42,331 nucleotides of DNA, from the NCBI GenBank assembly GCA_003154775.1, contig PMES01000028.1, forward strand, positions 1-42,331. The letters run 5' to 3'. The notes under the pieces are model-generated. The model was given only the letters and a program-made list of their open reading frames with translations, was not told where the DNA came from and did not search any database. This document shows positions 7,106 to 15,906 of the stretch, piece after piece (within the stretch, counting starts at the first letter, position 1; every line of letters starts with the position of its first letter). The position numbers were made by a program, and so were the translations under genes. This stretch comes from Acidobacteriota bacterium (GTDB lineage Bacteria > Acidobacteriota > Terriglobia > Acidiferrales > UBA7541).

Positions 7106-7789
7106 TTACGGTTTCTGATGCTGCTGTTGCATCTGCTGCATCATTTGCTGCATGTCGAACTGCTTGACGGGGCCGGTGATGCGATCCTGGGCATCGGTGA
7201 TTACTTTGGTTAGAACCATGCTGCCGTGGGGACTCACTTCCTTGACCATGCCAGAGGGGGTGACTTTGTCGCTGGTCCAGATGTCGGAATTGCGCTTGTC
7301 GTTGCGCCAGTGCTCGCAAGAAAAAGTGCCGGCAGGGACAGTGACGCTCTCGGTGCCAACGGAGTGCCACTCATTCATGTTTTCTTCCGCCTTCTCCCGG
7401 TGCGCCGCGGTGGGATTGAAGGGCATTTCCATGGCCCCTTGGCCGGGCATTTGCATAATCATGCGGTGAAATTGGAAGTCAGCACTGGTAAAGAGAGCCT
7501 TGCCGACGAAGGATTGATTCTTTTCATCGGTCATCACGAACTCCATCCAGAAGCCGTCTTTGCCTTCGACGGATTCCTTCCCGACGATGTACATCTCCAT
7601 GGTGCTGGTCTTTGGCGGGGTTGCGGAGGTCGTGGTGTTGAGGTATTGGGCGCCTTTACCGACGACGGGATTGAAAGCCTTGGCGATGTCGGGTTTCTTG
7701 AAGAGGTCCATGCCCATTTGGGCGGACGCTGTAGAAGCAACGAAGAGGCAAGTCACGAGCACAGTAAGACCGAGACAACAACGCTTCAT
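7106..7789 (-). CDS. Secreted protein of unknown function
   Basis: A 227-residue protein with a clear signal peptide (MKRCCLGLTVLVTCLFVASTASA, cleavage probably before QMGMDLF). The mature part is beta-rich with segments such as MEMYIVGKESVEGKDGFWMEFVM and VTVPAGTFSCEHWRN, which recall DUF4412-like or LolA-like periplasmic proteins reporting a metal- or lipid-binding fold; that comparison is tentative. The C-terminus is a Gln/Met-rich tail (FDMQQMMQQMQQQHQKP). The start at 7789 has a strong AAGGAGAA 5-6 nt upstream. It lies downstream of the permease on the same strand, 140 bp away. Confidence 0.7.
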   Translation of the reverse strand: MKRCCLGLTVLVTCLFVASTASAQMGMDLFKKPDIAKAFNPVVGKGAQYLNTTTSATPPKTSTMEMYIVGKESVEGKDGFWMEFVMTDEKNQSFVGKALFTSADFQFHRMIMQMPGQGAMEMPFNPTAAHREKAEENMNEWHSVGTESVTVPAGTFSCEHWRNDKRNSDIWTSDKVTPSGMVKEVSPHGSMVLTKVITDAQDRITGPVKQFDMQQMMQQMQQQHQKP

Positions 7790-7929
7790 GGCGTTCTCCT
7801 TGAGGACTGCACCAGCCAGTTCAGGCATCGGGCGGGACCCGACACAAAAGTATGCCTTTCTCATACCAGTTTCGCGAGGCCGAAGCAACGATGAGGTTGA
7901 GGAAAACGTGAGGAGTTGCACGGGAGAAA

Positions 7930-9048
7930 CTACTCGTACGCAAGCGCTTCGACGGGATCAAAGCCGGAGGCGCGAAGTGCGGGAACCGTTGCACCCAAGG
8001 CAGCCCCTAGTAAGGCCAGAAGAATGGAGCCGAAGACCCAGCCCGGCGTCAGGAGGATGGAGAGGCCGGGATTAGTCTGCTTGAGGATAGCCTGGGCGAG
8101 AAAGGTGATGGCGATGCCGGCGAGACTCCCGGCGATGGTGAGGAAAGCGGTTTCGCCGAGGAGCATCTTGATGATGTCGAAGCGGGAGAAGCCCAGCGCC
8201 TTGAGAATGCCGATTTCGCGGGTGCGCTCCAGGATCATGGTGTGCATATTCATGAGCACGACGAGAAAGCTGATGACCACACCGAGGCCCACCATGGTGC
8301 GGATGAAGGGCTTGAGTTCGGGGAGATTCGAGGAGTTCATCAGGGAAACGTATTCGGACATGGAGCGGACGCGGTTCTCAGGATCGAGCTTCAGGATTTC
8401 GGCGCGCGTGCCCTCGACGTCGCCCTTGCTGCGAACAAAGAACATGGAGACGCGCTTATCGGCGCCGACGATGTCCTGGCCGGTGCGTAAGGGGATAAAG
8501 AAGCGGGCGCCCTTCCCATGGGTGACAATCCCGGTGATTTTGAACGGATGATTGAGAAGCGTGTACGTGTCGCCGACCTTGATGTGGCGCGTTTGCGCGA
8601 CGATGTCGTCGGCGATGGCTTCGTCGGAAGCCCGGAAGGGCCGGCCGTCCCGGAAGAGAAAGCCCTTGCTCAAGGCATTGAAGCGCTTGTAGTCAATGCA
8701 AAAGATGTTGATCAGGCTTTTGGGGTCAGAGAGGATCAGGGTGGGGGCGACTTCATCGACGCCGGGGATTTTTTCAATCTGATCGGCGAGCGATTCCTGC
8801 ATCACGGCACTGGAGAAAGCAAAAAAGATGGAAGAGTTGGGCGGCTGAACGAGAATATCCGCGCCGACGCCTTCGGTGCGCTTGCCCCATTCGTTGATGA
8901 CGCCGGAGGTGAGACCGACAATCATAAGAATCAAAACGACTTGGATGGCGATGGCAAGAATGCTGAGGACGCAACGCAGGGGACGAGCGGCGAGATTGCC
9001 CCAGAACATCTGGAGGAGAGAAAAGGGACCTTCGTAGGAATCGGCCAT
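7930..9048 (-). CDS. ABC transporter permease, MacB/FtsX type
   Basis: A 372-residue membrane protein. The first helix is at about 24-48 (LSILAIAIQVVLILMIVGLT), then a MacB-like periplasmic domain (about 55-240), then an FtsX domain with three helices (about 250-275, 298-322, 335-360) and the typical cytoplasmic segment ERTREIGILKALG. It ends at the usual ASGFDPVEALAYE motif. Such permeases work with a cytoplasmic ATPase in lipoprotein or small-molecule export, but no ABC ATPase gene lies in the window on either side. The 439 bp upstream hold no gene. Confidence 0.9.
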   Translation of the reverse strand: MADSYEGPFSLLQMFWGNLAARPLRCVLSILAIAIQVVLILMIVGLTSGVINEWGKRTEGVGADILVQPPNSSIFFAFSSAVMQESLADQIEKIPGVDEVAPTLILSDPKSLINIFCIDYKRFNALSKGFLFRDGRPFRASDEAIADDIVAQTRHIKVGDTYTLLNHPFKITGIVTHGKGARFFIPLRTGQDIVGADKRVSMFFVRSKGDVEGTRAEILKLDPENRVRSMSEYVSLMNSSNLPELKPFIRTMVGLGVVISFLVVLMNMHTMILERTREIGILKALGFSRFDIIKMLLGETAFLTIAGSLAGIAITFLAQAILKQTNPGLSILLTPGWVFGSILLALLGAALGATVPALRASGFDPVEALAYE

Positions 9049-9487
9049 GGAGAGTTCCGCAGGAAGAACTGTACCACTAGGGATTTAAACGGGTCAAAGC
9101 CGATGCAAAGGAGAAAGGAGCGAGTGCGAAGCACGCACGATGCCGAAGTGCAAGGAGAGAATTTCCAGTTCCGTTAAATTTGCACATTTGCGTGGATAAG
9201 CTTGTGGAAAGTGAAGGAAAAGGGGGAGTAACTCCGCGAAATTCAACACGATGATGCGGTTTGCACAAAAACCGTGCAAGTGGAGGAGAGGAAAAAGAAT
9301 TTTGCACGAAGATTTGAGGCGATGTGACCTGGGTCACGGATGAATCGCAAGAGAAAAAAAGTTCCGCGAGAAAGGCAGAGAGGAGTACTCCAAAAAACTT
9401 CACGGAAGGTGCTGAGGCAATTGCAATTAGAAGCGCCGAAGGGAAACTTCGCGAAGAGAATGCGGGAATGAACCAGGACGCGACGAT
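9049..9487. other. Gene-free region with clustered GTGCAA/TTGCAC motifs
   Basis: No supported gene in 439 bp upstream of the permease. The hexamer GTGCAA or its complement occurs at 9148-9153, 9180-9185, 9261-9266, 9274-9279 and 9303-9308; the pair at 9261-9279 forms an inverted repeat TTGCAC-N7-GTGCAA. Part of the region is A/T-richer than its surroundings. This looks like a regulatory region for the permease gene. Confidence 0.5.
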
Positions 9488-9892
9488 TTAGTACCACTTG
9501 GGCGGACGATCGAGATGAATCGTAATGGTTTGCTTGGGATCGGTGATGTCATACCAGTGGCCGTAGGTTTTCCAGCCGTCGGCGACGACCTGGATCAGAA
9601 CGCGGCCGAGGGGAACATCGGGCAGGTGAGCGATGCCTTCCTGATTGGTCTTTACGCTGATCTCGGTCTTCTTGTCCTTGATGCGGTGTTCCTCGACCGT
9701 CTTCAGGTAGACGCTGGCGTTTTCGACGGGCTTGTTGGCGTCGCCGCCGGTGACTTCGATAGTGATGCGATTGGCCGGAGCGGGAGCCGAGCTTTTCGGA
9801 GGCGGCGCGTCCTGCTGAGCGGAGAGAGGAAGGGCGGCTGCCAGTGTGACGAACAAAGCGAAGGCAACGAATGAAGAGCGATAGGGTCGCAT
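9488..9892 (-). CDS. Small secreted carboxypeptidase-regulatory-like protein
   Basis: About 134 residues: a signal peptide (MRPYRSSFVAFALFVTLAAALPLSAQ), a Pro/Ala-rich linker and a beta-sandwich region (ITIEVTGGDANKPVENASVYLK...TNQEGIAHLPDVPLGRVLIQVVADGW). The N-P-V-x-x-A-x-V and G-x-x-x-x-x-x-V-P-x-G pattern is that of carboxypeptidase regulatory-like (CarboxypepD_reg) domains, frequent in secreted Acidobacteria proteins. I used the ATG at 9892; in-frame ATGs at 9907 and 9934 are alternatives and none has a good Shine-Dalgarno. Function unknown. Confidence 0.7.
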   Translation of the reverse strand: MRPYRSSFVAFALFVTLAAALPLSAQQDAPPPKSSAPAPANRITIEVTGGDANKPVENASVYLKTVEEHRIKDKKTEISVKTNQEGIAHLPDVPLGRVLIQVVADGWKTYGHWYDITDPKQTITIHLDRPPKWY

Positions 9893-10188
9893 AGGTGTCC
9901 ATTTCATCGTCCACGGAAGCGGGGGAAACGTCAAGAGGAGAGCGAATAGGGCAGGAAATTCGGGTCGAGAAACTTAAGGAAGATTCGACTCGCGGCGGAG
10001 GCTCGTGCATTTTCGGCCTCTTCTGGAATAACGATTGCGGATGGCGCTGGTTTTTCCCTGTAGAATGAAGCGGGTAGCGGAGGCCCGGAGGTTAACATTG
10101 CGGGGAGCAGCATGGTCCGCTGCAGCGAGCAGTTGGCGGCAGCTTACGAAATCAAACAGGGATTTTAGAGAAGGTTGAGGAGAAGAGA

Positions 10189-11331
10189 ATGGGATTTGCG
10201 ACGAACGCCATACACGTAGGACAGGAACCCGATCCAACAACAGGCGCGGTGACAGCCCCGATCTATCAGACCTCCACGTATGTGTATGAGGAGTTGGGGA
10301 AGCCGAGGGGCGGCTACGACTACGCGCGGACAAATCATCCGAACCGCAAGGCGCTGGAACGCACGGTGGCGAAGCTGGAAGGCGGGCACAGCGCGTATGT
10401 GTTCACATCGGGGATGGCCGGAATTGATGCCGTGTTCCGTTTGCTGAGGCCGGGCGAACACATCGTGCTTTCGGAAGCGGTGTACGGCGGCGTGTACCGG
10501 CTGACGACGCAGTTGCTGGTGCACTTTGGGCTGGAGTTCAGCTTCGTGGACACGACGGACCCGGCGATTGTGCTGGGAGCGCTGCGGCCAAATACGAAGA
10601 TGATCTACATCGAAACGCCGACAAATCCAACGATGCGCATCACGGACATTTCGGCGATGGCCAAGCTGGCGAATGAACGGAAGACGACCCTGGTGGTGGA
10701 CAACACCTTCCTGACGCCGTACTTGCAGCGGCCGATCGAACTGGGGGCGCACATCGTGGTGCACTCCTTGACGAAGTACATGAACGGACACAGCGATGCC
10801 ACGGGCGGAGCGGTGATCCTGACGCGGCCGGAAGATGCGGAGAAAATTTATTTCATACAAAAATCGGCAGGAGCGGGGCTCGCGCCGATGGATTGCTTTC
10901 TGACGTCGCGCGGGCTGAAGACCCTGGCGGTGCGCATGCTGCAACACAACGCGAATGGCCTGGCGGTGGCGCGGCACCTGGACGCACATCCAAAGGTGCG
11001 GAAGGTGTTTTACCCGGGGCTGGCCTCGCACCCGCAACATGACCTGGCGCGCAAGCAACAGAAGGGGCCGGGGGCGATGCTGGCGTTTGATCTGGGAGAG
11101 GAAGGGGCGGCGCGGCGATTCCTGAATCAGGTGAAGATTTGCGCGTTGGCGGAGAGTCTGGGCGGCGTGGAATCGCTGATATCGCTGCCGGCGCAGATGA
11201 CGCACGCGTCCATGCCGAAGGAAGTGCGGGATCGCGTGGGGATTACGGATAGCCTGGTGCGGCTGAGCGTGGGGATCGAGGACGTGGAAGATATCATTGC
11301 GGATTTGGATCAGGCGCTGCTGTACGTGTAA
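10189..11331 (+). CDS. Cystathionine gamma-synthase/lyase family PLP enzyme
   Basis: A 380-residue Cys/Met-metabolism PLP enzyme. Evidence: APIYQTSTYVY near the N-terminus, the YARTNHPNRKALE block, SGMAGIDAVF, VVDNTFLTP and the PLP lysine K196 in HSLTKYMNGHSDATGG. The C-terminal ESLGGVESLISLPAQMTHASM is also standard. The family contains cystathionine gamma-synthase, gamma-lyase and related sulfhydrylases, and sequence reading alone does not separate them. AGGAGAAG lies 4-6 nt before the ATG. The gene stands alone; the 250 bp upstream do not show a SAM riboswitch that I can recognise. Confidence 0.92.
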   Translation: MGFATNAIHVGQEPDPTTGAVTAPIYQTSTYVYEELGKPRGGYDYARTNHPNRKALERTVAKLEGGHSAYVFTSGMAGIDAVFRLLRPGEHIVLSEAVYGGVYRLTTQLLVHFGLEFSFVDTTDPAIVLGALRPNTKMIYIETPTNPTMRITDISAMAKLANERKTTLVVDNTFLTPYLQRPIELGAHIVVHSLTKYMNGHSDATGGAVILTRPEDAEKIYFIQKSAGAGLAPMDCFLTSRGLKTLAVRMLQHNANGLAVARHLDAHPKVRKVFYPGLASHPQHDLARKQQKGPGAMLAFDLGEEGAARRFLNQVKICALAESLGGVESLISLPAQMTHASMPKEVRDRVGITDSLVRLSVGIEDVEDIIADLDQALLYV

Positions 11332-11406
11332 GCGGGGTGGACTGGTGGCGCGTTGTCGAGGTGTGTATTCGGTGAAGCGTTGTCGGTGGCGCTTGCAGCC
11401 GTAAAA

Positions 11407-11424
11407 GCGGCGGCAAGCCGCCGC
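11407..11424. repeat. Perfect GC-rich palindrome between converging genes
   Basis: GCGGCGGC-AA-GCCGCCGC, an 8-bp stem with a 2-nt loop, in the short spacer between the PLP-enzyme gene and cutA, which converge. It resembles REP-type elements and could terminate transcription, though no T-run follows. Confidence 0.5.
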
Positions 11425-11432
11425 ACTCCAAA

Positions 11433-11753
11433 TTAGCTGAGGAGCCAGCGGAGGTAGGCGGGGGAGCCAGCGGCGATGGGCAGGACTAGGAATTCGGGAG
11501 TTTCGTAGGAGTGGAGGCGGAGGACTTCCCTTTCCAAGGGTTTGAGGCGCTTGGCGGTGGTTTTGACTAGGAGCAAGTGTTCGCGGGAACGTTCGAGTTT
11601 GCCCTTCCAGGTGTACAGCGATTCCACAGGTGCTGTGAGGATGTTCACACAGGCGGCGAAGTGTTTTTCGACGACGGCGCGGGCGATCTTGCGGGCCTCG
11701 GGGAGAGAGCCGCAGGTGACCAGGACGAGGCGGAATTGCGTGGCGCGTGGCAT
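11433..11753 (-). CDS. cutA: CutA-like divalent cation tolerance protein
   Basis: A 106-residue protein matching the CutA1 family in length and blocks: VLVTCGSLPEARKIARAVVEKHFAACVNI, then SLYTWKGKLERSREHLLLVKTTAKRL, and LHSYETPEFLVLPIAAGSPAYLRWL. CutA is a small trimeric ferredoxin-like-fold protein linked to copper tolerance, with unsettled mechanism. The ATG at 11753 has AGAGGA 6 nt upstream. It stands alone on the minus strand. Confidence 0.9.
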   Translation of the reverse strand: MPRATQFRLVLVTCGSLPEARKIARAVVEKHFAACVNILTAPVESLYTWKGKLERSREHLLLVKTTAKRLKPLEREVLRLHSYETPEFLVLPIAAGSPAYLRWLLS

Positions 11754-11837
11754 GGGGATCCTCTCTGCAATTGATTGTATATGAGGAGGCGATGGGAGTC
11801 AGAGACGCAAGAAAAACTATGTCCTTGCGGTAGTCTG

Positions 11838-11872
11838 CGGAAAGCAGATTCCTCGCTTCGCTCGGAATGACA
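11838..11872. repeat. Short CGGAATGACA-family repeat
   Basis: GCAGATTCCTCGCTTCGCTCGG... ending in CGGAATGACA: the two ends of the 72-bp element without its central hairpin. It lies upstream of the ftsB-like gene. Confidence 0.6.
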
Positions 11873-12034
11873 GCGGGTCATAGGCGTTCGGGAAGAAGAA
11901 AAGGCAAATGGGCGACGGAGGGAGGTGATGGAGGGTTCGACACGGACACGGAGAATATGTGTATCGGCGGAGCGGACGGCGGAAGAAGATTCATTGTTGG
12001 GGATGGATCGCGCGATGACGATCCACGATGACGG

Positions 12035-12379
12035 ATGACGGTGCAACCACAGGAAAAATGGAAGGGCCTGGCGCAGCACTACGGGCGGCACCTGCTGGTC
12101 GTGTTCGTGGCCGTGTTGCTGGTGCACAATGTATTCGGAGCACACGGATTCCTGGCCATGCACCAGAAGCAGAAAGAGATTGAAAAAGTAAATACAGAGA
12201 TCGAGCGGCTGAACAAGGAAAATGCGGCGCTCGAAGGCGACGTGAAGGATTTGAAAACGGACCCGCAAACCATTGAGAAGATTGCGCGGGAAGAGTTGGG
12301 CCAGGCGCGGCCGGGAGAAGTAATTATCAAGTTGCCCGCCGCGGCCAATGAGAGCGGGACGGCGGCGAAGTCGCAATAG
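12035..12379 (+). CDS. FtsB/DivIC-like septum formation initiator
   Basis: A 114-residue bitopic protein: short cytoplasmic N-terminus, one transmembrane helix (about 18-36), then a coiled coil (about 42-75, QKQKEIEKVNTEIERLNKENAAL) and the family end DPQTIEKIAREELGQARPGEVIIKL. FtsB/DivIC proteins join the FtsL-FtsQ complex of the divisome. The start is not marked by a clear Shine-Dalgarno; three ATGACG words just before it make alternative starts possible, but only this one is in frame. No division or eno gene is adjacent. Confidence 0.85.
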   Translation: MTVQPQEKWKGLAQHYGRHLLVVFVAVLLVHNVFGAHGFLAMHQKQKEIEKVNTEIERLNKENAALEGDVKDLKTDPQTIEKIAREELGQARPGEVIIKLPAAANESGTAAKSQ

Positions 12380-12439
12380 GCGGACGGATTTCGGAGTGAA
12401 AGATAACGCAGAGACGCTGAGGGCGCAGAGAAGAGGCAG

Positions 12440-12521
12440 AGGGATTCCTCTCTACGCGACCCGACGCGCCAAACAACGGCGCGAAGAGAGAATCGGGTCG
12501 CTCCGCTCGGAATGACAGTTT
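12440..12521. repeat. CGGAATGACA-family repeat with longer interior
   Basis: Starts GAGGGATTCCTC and ends GGTCGCTCCGCTCGGAATGACA as in the 72-bp copies, but with a different interior that itself can pair (ACCCGA with TCGGGT, GCGCC with GGCGC). It lies between the ftsB-like and DUF1624 genes. Confidence 0.6.
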
Positions 12522-12534
12522 TGGTTGCAGAAAT

Positions 12535-13659
12535 TTAGGATTTGGCGAGGATGGGGCGCTCCGATGCGGTGGGAGCGCTTTTCGTTTTTTGGGAGGAGCG
12601 CTTCCAACGAGTGCGGAGGAGGGAGAGCGCCAACATGGAGAGAAAGATAATCGCGAGGCCCAGAGTTGCCCGGGGAATGGAACAGGCCCGCTTGGGCATG
12701 ATGGAAAGAGATCCGTAAACGAATTCGATTTGCACCCAATAGACAAGCAGCGAGGTGTTACCCAATTGGATGAGCGGGCTGAAGCGTTTTTGCGCGAAGC
12801 CAAAGCGGCACCAGGCGTAAACAAGCGAGAGAATGACGAGGAGCACGCCGCAACGCATCAGGAGAAAATCGGGGTTGGAATGCCAGTAGTCGTAAACGGC
12901 ATAGAGCCGGATTGGGGAAGTATCGAAGAGAATCGAGAGAACGCTGGCAAACATGCCGGCCAAGCCGAGGAGAGCGAAGAAAAGAGACTCGCGGCGGTGG
13001 GCAAAGTCCGAGAAGATGAGGAAGCCGGCGGCGAGTCCGGCAAAGGCGAAGGCGGCCCAGGGAAAGATCGGAAAGAGCCAGGTCTGCGGCTCCTTGAAAG
13101 TATGCACGCCATTGATGTACGACTCGAGGAACCAGGGGAGGAAGCGCGGGCGCCAGGTGGTCCAGAGAGGCGGCGTGGCGAGCGCGATGAGCGCTGCGGT
13201 AAGGAGCGCGGCGAACACGCTGCGGCGGCGAGCGAGCGAAGGCGTGGCGGCGGAGGCGAACCAGCAGAGCACGCCCATCAACATTATGGAGAGGCCGAGG
13301 ATGTTGAGCACGTCAACGCGGAGGAGATCGGTCCAGGGAGCAGACCTGAAGCCGAGGAGAAACTCCTGGATGCGGAAGAGGATACCGTAGCCAAAGACTT
13401 CGGCGCCGCGGAGGATAGTTTGGCGAGCGATAGCGTTGCGGGCAATTCCCTTCTCGCGGACTTTGCTGGTGACGAGGGCAACGGAAACGCCCGCAAGAAA
13501 AATAAAAAGCGGTGCGGGGAGTGTGCCGCCGATTTGCGACAATCGGAAGAACGGTGTCTCGCGCTGCTCAGGGCGGAGCCAAGAGTCGTAGCAATGGGTT
13601 TGAAACATCAGGAGGCAAGCGAGGCCGCGCATCCAGTCGATGTAGGAGAGGCGTTTCAA
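12535..13659 (-). CDS. DUF1624/HGSNAT-like multi-pass membrane acyltransferase
   Basis: A 374-residue polytopic membrane protein. The N-terminus (RLSYIDWMRGLACLLMFQTHCYDSW) and the segment LPAPLFIFLAGVSVAL match the heparan-alpha-glucosaminide N-acetyltransferase / DUF1624 family, whose members move acyl groups onto sugars across the membrane. About ten hydrophobic segments follow and the tail is Lys/Arg/Ser-rich. The start codon is TTG (complement of 13657-13659), with no clear Shine-Dalgarno. Substrate unknown; neighbours give no clue. Confidence 0.8.
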   Translation of the reverse strand: MKRLSYIDWMRGLACLLMFQTHCYDSWLRPEQRETPFFRLSQIGGTLPAPLFIFLAGVSVALVTSKVREKGIARNAIARQTILRGAEVFGYGILFRIQEFLLGFRSAPWTDLLRVDVLNILGLSIMLMGVLCWFASAATPSLARRRSVFAALLTAALIALATPPLWTTWRPRFLPWFLESYINGVHTFKEPQTWLFPIFPWAAFAFAGLAAGFLIFSDFAHRRESLFFALLGLAGMFASVLSILFDTSPIRLYAVYDYWHSNPDFLLMRCGVLLVILSLVYAWCRFGFAQKRFSPLIQLGNTSLLVYWVQIEFVYGSLSIMPKRACSIPRATLGLAIIFLSMLALSLLRTRWKRSSQKTKSAPTASERPILAKS

Positions 13660-13725
13660 TTGGGAGTTACCGAGTACAAGTTACCAGTCATCAGGAATCA
13701 GTTACTAGCGATCAGCGACCAGGGT
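13659..13725. repeat. Degenerate ATCAG/GTTAC direct-repeat cluster
   Basis: Words such as GAGTTACC, AAGTTACCAG, TCATCAGGAATCAG, TTACTAGCGATCAG and CGACCAGG follow each other at roughly 8-10 bp spacing directly upstream of the DUF1624 gene. Similar runs occur at 1590-1618 (CTGAT orientation), 3190-3216 and 19490-19522. Confidence 0.5.
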
Positions 13726-13887
13726 CCCCGGGAACGCTTGGTGCGGACACTCTGCTTACCCAATACGTATCAGTGAGGGGGCTGCCAGGGCAAGCGGGGA
13801 GTACGCTTGGTGTGCAATAAGGAAATTGCGCGGTTGCTGACTTGAAAGTGGGGCAGGCGAGAAAATGAGGAGCGAGGAAAAGGCGGG

Positions 13888-14862
13888 ATGAGACAGCTTG
13901 GGATTTGGGCGGCGCTGGGAATTTGGGCAGGGCTGTGCCTTGGCGGGGCTTTGTATGCAACGTGGCAAGGATACGGAGGGCGCGCGTTTGGCGCGATGCT
14001 GACCGTGTTTGCTTTCTTCCTCCTGGTGATGCTGGCGTTCGCGGCGCGCGGTGTTGCGGAAAAATGGGCGGTGAAATTCGGGCCGGGCGGCGGATTTTTC
14101 CTGGGCGCGTGCGTGTTTGTGTTTTACCTGGTGTATCTGCTGGGAGCGGGAACGTTTGCGGTGGCGCGCGCAGGCGCGATGGCAGGCCTGATCTTCGTGC
14201 CGCTGGGATTGGCCGTGTCTGCGGGAGGAGCGGCGCCGGGAGCGTGGCAGGATTATGTGACGCTGGCGGGCATCTGGGTGTTCGTGAAGTTCGGGTCATC
14301 TCATTGGCTGTGGCCATTTCCAAATGCGCGGCTGGCCTATGTGATGACGGTGCTGGTGGCAGTGAATGTGGCGCTGGCGGCGTTTGTGCTGGTGCGGCGG
14401 CTGAAAGGGATTGGCTATTCGATTGGATGGGGAAAAAGCTGGGGATTCTATGTGCTGGGGAGCTTCGTGGCGTTCGGCTGCATCGCGGTTCCACTGGGCA
14501 CGGGGATGCACTTCCTCACGTTCGCGCCGCAGTGGGGGCGGTGGAGCGGGTTGCTGTTCAGTTCGCTGGCGATCTTGGTGTTCACGGCGTGGCCGGAGGA
14601 GTTATTGTTTCGCGGGCTGCTGCAGAATCTGCTGGCGCGGGATTCCAAGACGGAATGGGCGGGATGGTGGACGGCGTCGCTGCTCTTCGGTTTCTCGCAC
14701 ATCACGAACATGGGTTTTCCGAACTGGCGGTACGCGGCGCTGGCAACGATTGCGGGAATTTTCTATGGCTGGACGTGGCGAAAGAGCGGCTCGATTTTCG
14801 CGTCAACGTTGGTGCATGCGGCCGTGGATGTAACGTGGCATTTACTGTTCCGGACCGGATAG
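13888..14862 (+). CDS. CPBP-family intramembrane glutamic endopeptidase
   Basis: A 324-residue polytopic membrane protein of the CPBP (CAAX prenyl protease/bacteriocin-processing, Abi) family. The catalytic motifs are present: EELLFRG (E237, E238, R242), FGFSH (H271) and LVHAAVD (H310). About eight hydrophobic helices are visible. A GAGGAAAAGG Shine-Dalgarno lies 4-5 nt before the ATG. Substrates of bacterial members are mostly unknown. Its coding strand is very G-rich (GTG, CTG and GCG codons). Confidence 0.92.
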   Translation: MRQLGIWAALGIWAGLCLGGALYATWQGYGGRAFGAMLTVFAFFLLVMLAFAARGVAEKWAVKFGPGGGFFLGACVFVFYLVYLLGAGTFAVARAGAMAGLIFVPLGLAVSAGGAAPGAWQDYVTLAGIWVFVKFGSSHWLWPFPNARLAYVMTVLVAVNVALAAFVLVRRLKGIGYSIGWGKSWGFYVLGSFVAFGCIAVPLGTGMHFLTFAPQWGRWSGLLFSSLAILVFTAWPEELLFRGLLQNLLARDSKTEWAGWWTASLLFGFSHITNMGFPNWRYAALATIAGIFYGWTWRKSGSIFASTLVHAAVDVTWHLLFRTG

Positions 14863-14894
14863 CGAGCGGCGCAGAAAGGAAATTCGAGACAGGC

Positions 14895-15719
14895 TCAGGA
14901 AGAGACGGGGTTGGGCACGCAGAAGATGTCGAACCAGCGCCACTTCCTGAGGTCGTCCTCGCCGAGGACTTCGCCCCAATAGTGGCTATCGTCAACGATG
15001 CGGCGGATGGTGTAGCCCAAAGAAGTGATCGAGCGGTGCAAGGCGCAGCGTCGCTCGCGGCTCAGGTGCGTGTAGACCTCGATTTTCATATACGGCCTGG
15101 TCTGGGTGATCAAGTCGCGGAGAGATTCGAGGACGAACGGCTCGTAGCCCTCGGTGTCAATCTTCACAAAACGAATCTTGGGGATTAGCTCCGGATAGGA
15201 TTGCTTCAGCAGAGCATGAACATTCCTGCCCTGCACTTGCAGCGCAAAGGCATGGAAGTGGAACCACTTGCTGATGCCCTCAAAGCTGCCGCCATTGCAG
15301 AATCCGGAATCGGAATAGTGGAATTCGAGGGAAGCGTCCTCGGGGGAGGCAGCAAACATGAGCGGAATGATCCGCGTCTTCTCCGGATTGAGGGTGGCAT
15401 TTTGCTGGAGGATGGCGAAGACGTAGGGATTGGGCTCGAAAGCGAGGACGCAGCCCGTTTTGCCGGTGGCGAGAGCGATGGGGAGCGTGGTGTCGCCAGT
15501 GTGCGCGCCAATATCAATGGCGACATCGCCGGGTGATAGAAATTTGCGCAGCTCATCAACAACTTCCTGGGACATTGGGCGCCCGAGTTCCTTGGGATGC
15601 AGCCATCTGGCGTAGGTGATTCGGCCGTCGGTGGGCAGATCAAGCTGGCGGAGTTCGTAGGGATAGGTCTTCGGCGTGGGCTTCAGGCCAAAAAGATAGA
15701 CCATTTCTTTGAGCTTCAA
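14895..15719 (-). CDS. FkbM-family methyltransferase
   Basis: About 274 residues. The SAM-binding motif is VAIDIGAHTGDTTLPIAL (about 66-83), followed by CVLAFEPNPYVFAILQQNATLN and KIRFVKIDTEGYEPFVLESL, which are the diagnostic FkbM blocks. FkbM enzymes are O-methyltransferases of sugars or polyketides. I chose the TTG at 15719 (MKLKEMVYLFGLKPTPK) because AAGGAG lies 7 nt upstream; the frame stays open 47 codons further but that extension is Arg-rich and unlikely. The gene is monocistronic and its substrate is unknown. Confidence 0.85.
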   Translation of the reverse strand: MKLKEMVYLFGLKPTPKTYPYELRQLDLPTDGRITYARWLHPKELGRPMSQEVVDELRKFLSPGDVAIDIGAHTGDTTLPIALATGKTGCVLAFEPNPYVFAILQQNATLNPEKTRIIPLMFAASPEDASLEFHYSDSGFCNGGSFEGISKWFHFHAFALQVQGRNVHALLKQSYPELIPKIRFVKIDTEGYEPFVLESLRDLITQTRPYMKIEVYTHLSRERRCALHRSITSLGYTIRRIVDDSHYWGEVLGEDDLRKWRWFDIFCVPNPVSS

Positions 15720-15906
15720 ACGATTTCTCCTTGGGTCGTATTCAGGTATACCACAATCGAGGGCGGCAGCCAGAGAAGGGCGCCCGGCAGGTCTGCGGCG
15801 AGCGAGAGAGCAGATGTCATGATTCCGTGCTTGTGTTTGGCGGGTGACTGCGATAAACACTCAGGGATTGCCCGGGGCGCGAAGGGCTGGGGCGGCGGGA
15901 GGTCTT

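Noticed and set aside
9185-9215. DnaA-box-like words (CGTGGATAA, TTGTGGAAA) hinting at an origin
   Set aside because: Only one near match to TTATCCACA and no dnaA, dnaN, gyrase or AT-rich unwinding stretch nearby; the composition switch is 4.5 kb away.
9935-10188. SAM riboswitch upstream of the trans-sulfuration enzyme
   Set aside because: I could not fit the conserved core or the four-helix layout to this leader.
10165-11205. A 346-codon open frame antisense to the cystathionine-family PLP enzyme
   Set aside because: Arg/His/Gln-rich translation typical of a shadow frame; the plus-strand enzyme is complete with its PLP lysine.
11754-12034. tRNA or small RNA in this and similar spacers
   Set aside because: I searched by eye for a T-arm (GTTCGAATC-like) with a matching acceptor stem in all spacers and found none; CRISPR-like spaced repeats are also absent.
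12589-13776. A 395-codon open frame antisense to the DUF1624 membrane protein
   Set aside because: Glu/Gly/Arg-rich low-complexity translation without hydrophobic core; the opposite strand encodes a proper polytopic membrane protein with family motifs.
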